The translations under genes and the position numbers were made by a program. A stretch of 16,310 nt of DNA from the NCBI GenBank assembly GCA_003647375.1, contig QMMS01000072.1:1-16310 (forward strand), given 5' to 3'. Positions within the stretch are counted from its first letter, which is position 1; the number at the start of each line of letters is the position of its first letter. Under the pieces are notes generated by a model. It had not been told where the DNA came from. It saw only the letters and a program-made list of their open reading frames with translations, and searched no databases. This document shows positions 14,882-16,310 of the stretch, piece by piece. This DNA is from Deltaproteobacteria bacterium (lineage in GTDB: Bacteria; Desulfobacterota; Desulfobacteria; Desulfobacterales; B30-G6).

Positions 14882-16060
14882 TCAGCGCTCGTCAATGGGC
14901 ACAAATGCACACTCGTCAGGGCCACAGTATTCTCCCACGTAGTCGGATCCCGGTCGATACAGAGCCGGTTTTGGGGCGGCGCCTGCGAATTGCTCTTCGA
15001 GAACGTGCGCTGCCCAGCCGGCTACCCTGGCAATGGCGAAGACGGGCGAAAACAGGTCTACAGCAATACCCATGTAGTAGTAAAGGGAGGCGCTGTAAAA
15101 GTCGACATTTACATAGATGTCACGTCCTTTTTTCTCCTTAAAGGCTGCTTTGCCCTTCAGCTCCAGGGCCTTGGACATCTCATACCATTTGGGCTCTCCC
15201 AGACGTTCGCCCATGGTTTTTGACATGGGGGCAAGAATATGGGCCCGTGGATCATCGGTCTGGTAAACGGCATGACCCAAGCCCATGATGACCCCACCCG
15301 TTTCCAGAATATTTTTCACATAGTCTTCAATCTTCTCCATGGATCCAATTTCCAGAAGCATCTGCATTACCCGTGTATTGGCACCACCATGCAGAGAACC
15401 GGACAAGGAGCCGACACCCGCGCCAACAGAAGCATACATATGAGCCCGGGTCGATGCAACCTGTCTTGCCGAAAAGGTTGAAGCGTTGAAGGAATGTTCG
15501 GCATGCAGTACCAGGCAGACATCAAAATAGTTCGTTAAATTGTTGTCGGGGATTTCTCCGTTCAGCATATAGAGAAAATTGGCTGCAATATTCAGATCCG
15601 GATTCGGTGGGATGACAGGCTTGTCATTGCGAATGCGATCCCAATAGGCCACGATTGTCGGAAATTTTGCAATCAGGCGAATCGCCATTCTATCGGCCCC
15701 CTCTCGAGTGGTGCTTCTAATGTCCGGATCGTATTGGGCCAGAATTGAAACCGCTGTCTGCAGGATGTCCATGGGTAATGCATCTTTGGGGCTGTTCTGC
15801 ATGGTCGATACCAACTGCTGCGGGAGGTCTCTCTTTTTGGAGAGAATCGAATTAAAATTTTTCAGCTCTTCTTCGTCCGGCAGTTTTTCGTACAGAAGCA
15901 GATAAGCAACTTCTTCGAAAGACACCTTTCCGGCAAGGTCCTTGGCGAGATATCCTCTGTAGACAAGTTTTCCTGCCGCCCCATCGACATGGCTGATTTT
16001 GGTGCTGGCGATGGTTACCCCTCTCAAGCCTGTGTTCAAGAGTTCTTTTTTCTCTTCCAT
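14882..16060 (-). CDS. gltA: citrate synthase (citrate/2-methylcitrate synthase family)
   Basis: A 392-residue enzyme condensing acetyl-CoA with oxaloacetate to citrate, the entry step of the TCA cycle. Catalytic residues are present: His224 in SLHGGAN, His263 in GLGHAVY and Asp320 in NVDFYSA. Also seen are LHAEHSFNASTFSAR (185-199), the binding arginines in DPRAH and FAIARVAGW, and the usual PID-E-R tail. Many bacterial enzymes have GHRVY where this has GHAVY, a variant also found in mitochondrial enzymes. I place the start at 16060 because GAGGTTTACT precedes it; the upstream Met at 16072 has no ribosome site and would add four residues. The length fits the short bacterial type rather than the hexameric E. 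coli form. A 2-methylcitrate synthase cannot be excluded by sequence alone, but no prp genes are nearby. Confidence 0.92.
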   Translation of the reverse strand: MEEKKELLNTGLRGVTIASTKISHVDGAAGKLVYRGYLAKDLAGKVSFEEVAYLLLYEKLPDEEELKNFNSILSKKRDLPQQLVSTMQNSPKDALPMDILQTAVSILAQYDPDIRSTTREGADRMAIRLIAKFPTIVAYWDRIRNDKPVIPPNPDLNIAANFLYMLNGEIPDNNLTNYFDVCLVLHAEHSFNASTFSARQVASTRAHMYASVGAGVGSLSGSLHGGANTRVMQMLLEIGSMEKIEDYVKNILETGGVIMGLGHAVYQTDDPRAHILAPMSKTMGERLGEPKWYEMSKALELKGKAAFKEKKGRDIYVNVDFYSASLYYYMGIAVDLFSPVFAIARVAGWAAHVLEEQFAGAAPKPALYRPGSDYVGEYCGPDECAFVPIDER

Positions 16061-16246
16061 AGTAAACCTCATGTGTTTCAGCTTTGGTATTTTAACACTA
16101 ATTGCTAAGACAATGCGGGTATTCTGTCAAGAGATGATTCCATCTAAAATTAAAGATCGACAGAAACCCTTTAAAAGGTTATGAAAAGCATTCAGATATC
16201 TAATACCTGAACTGAGCGATTTTTATCTCGATCTGCACCAAAACCT
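16061..16246. promoter_or_regulatory. divergent promoter region of citrate synthase and nqrA
   Basis: This 186-bp gap separates two divergent genes and must hold both promoters. On the minus strand a TTGACA lies at 16130-16125, and a TAAAAT hexamer at 16094-16089, but their spacing does not fit one promoter, so neither is assigned with confidence. The nqrA start has no clear ribosome site. No palindromic operator is obvious. Confidence 0.35.
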
Positions 16247-16310
16247 ATGAAATCCATACAAATTCAAAAGGGATATGATCTGCCGATATCCGGAGAACCT
16301 TCCAGGGAGC
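16247..16310 (+). CDS. nqrA: NqrA, Na+-translocating NADH:quinone reductase subunit A (5' end only)
   Basis: Only the first 21 codons are inside the window; they read MKSIQIQKGYDLPISGEPSR followed by E. The KGYDLPISG motif closely matches the conserved N-terminus of NqrA (I-KKGLDLPIAG in Vibrio), a peripheral subunit of the six-subunit sodium-pumping NADH:ubiquinone oxidoreductase. The frame remains open to the end of the window. In Desulfobacterota a complete nqr operon would be expected to continue to the right. The identification rests on a short but distinctive segment. Confidence 0.75.
   Translation, partial: MKSIQIQKGYDLPISGEPSRE

Overview
This 16.3 kb window reads like a chromosomal segment of an anaerobic, fatty-acid or aromatic-acid using Desulfobacterota (former Deltaproteobacteria), perhaps a Desulfobacterales-type sulfate reducer. 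That placement is inference. It rests on the acyl-CoA chemistry, an NqrA start beside citrate synthase, the moderate GC with AT-rich gaps, and several palindromic intergenic repeats of a kind I associate with that group. No rRNA, tRNA, CRISPR array, integrase or transposase gene was seen.

Left block (1-3646, + strand) is a tight operon: the C-terminal part of an acyl-CoA dehydrogenase with its catalytic Glu, a second acyl-CoA dehydrogenase homologue that has lost that Glu, an acetoacetate-decarboxylase-like protein, and an extended short-chain dehydrogenase overlapping it by 14 bp. Together they look like a route for oxidising and then trimming or reducing an acyl-CoA of unknown structure, possibly with a heteromeric dehydrogenase. 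A stem-loop at 3660-3704 separates this operon from the convergent genes that follow.

Second block (3721-5526, - strand) is a TetR-family regulator followed by an exported metallo-beta-lactamase-fold hydrolase of the RomA/NAPE-PLD type. Near-identical 15-bp sites lie in front of both genes. One sits between the -35 and -10 of the regulator's own promoter, which predicts autoregulation and control of the hydrolase.

Third block (5527-10308, + strand) starts with a roughly 530-bp non-coding region holding two hairpins. Then comes a complete three-gene ABC importer: periplasmic binding protein, fused double permease of 702 aa, and ATPase. The architecture and several residues of the binding protein resemble AfuABC (hexose phosphate) and the broader Fe3+-type family.

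Fourth block (10325-16060, - strand) holds the translation factor EttA, a hot-dog acyl-CoA thioesterase, an AhpF-type disulfide reductase (two thioredoxin folds plus a thioredoxin-reductase module) and citrate synthase. The gaps here are rich in palindromes: a REP-like cluster at 12036-12156, a 69-bp double-hairpin element at 14406-14474, and a 258-bp element with terminal inverted repeats at 14624-14881 that ends exactly at the citrate synthase stop codon. The window closes with the first 21 codons of a divergent nqrA (Na+-translocating NADH:quinone reductase). This places citrate synthase next to a sodium-pumping respiratory complex.
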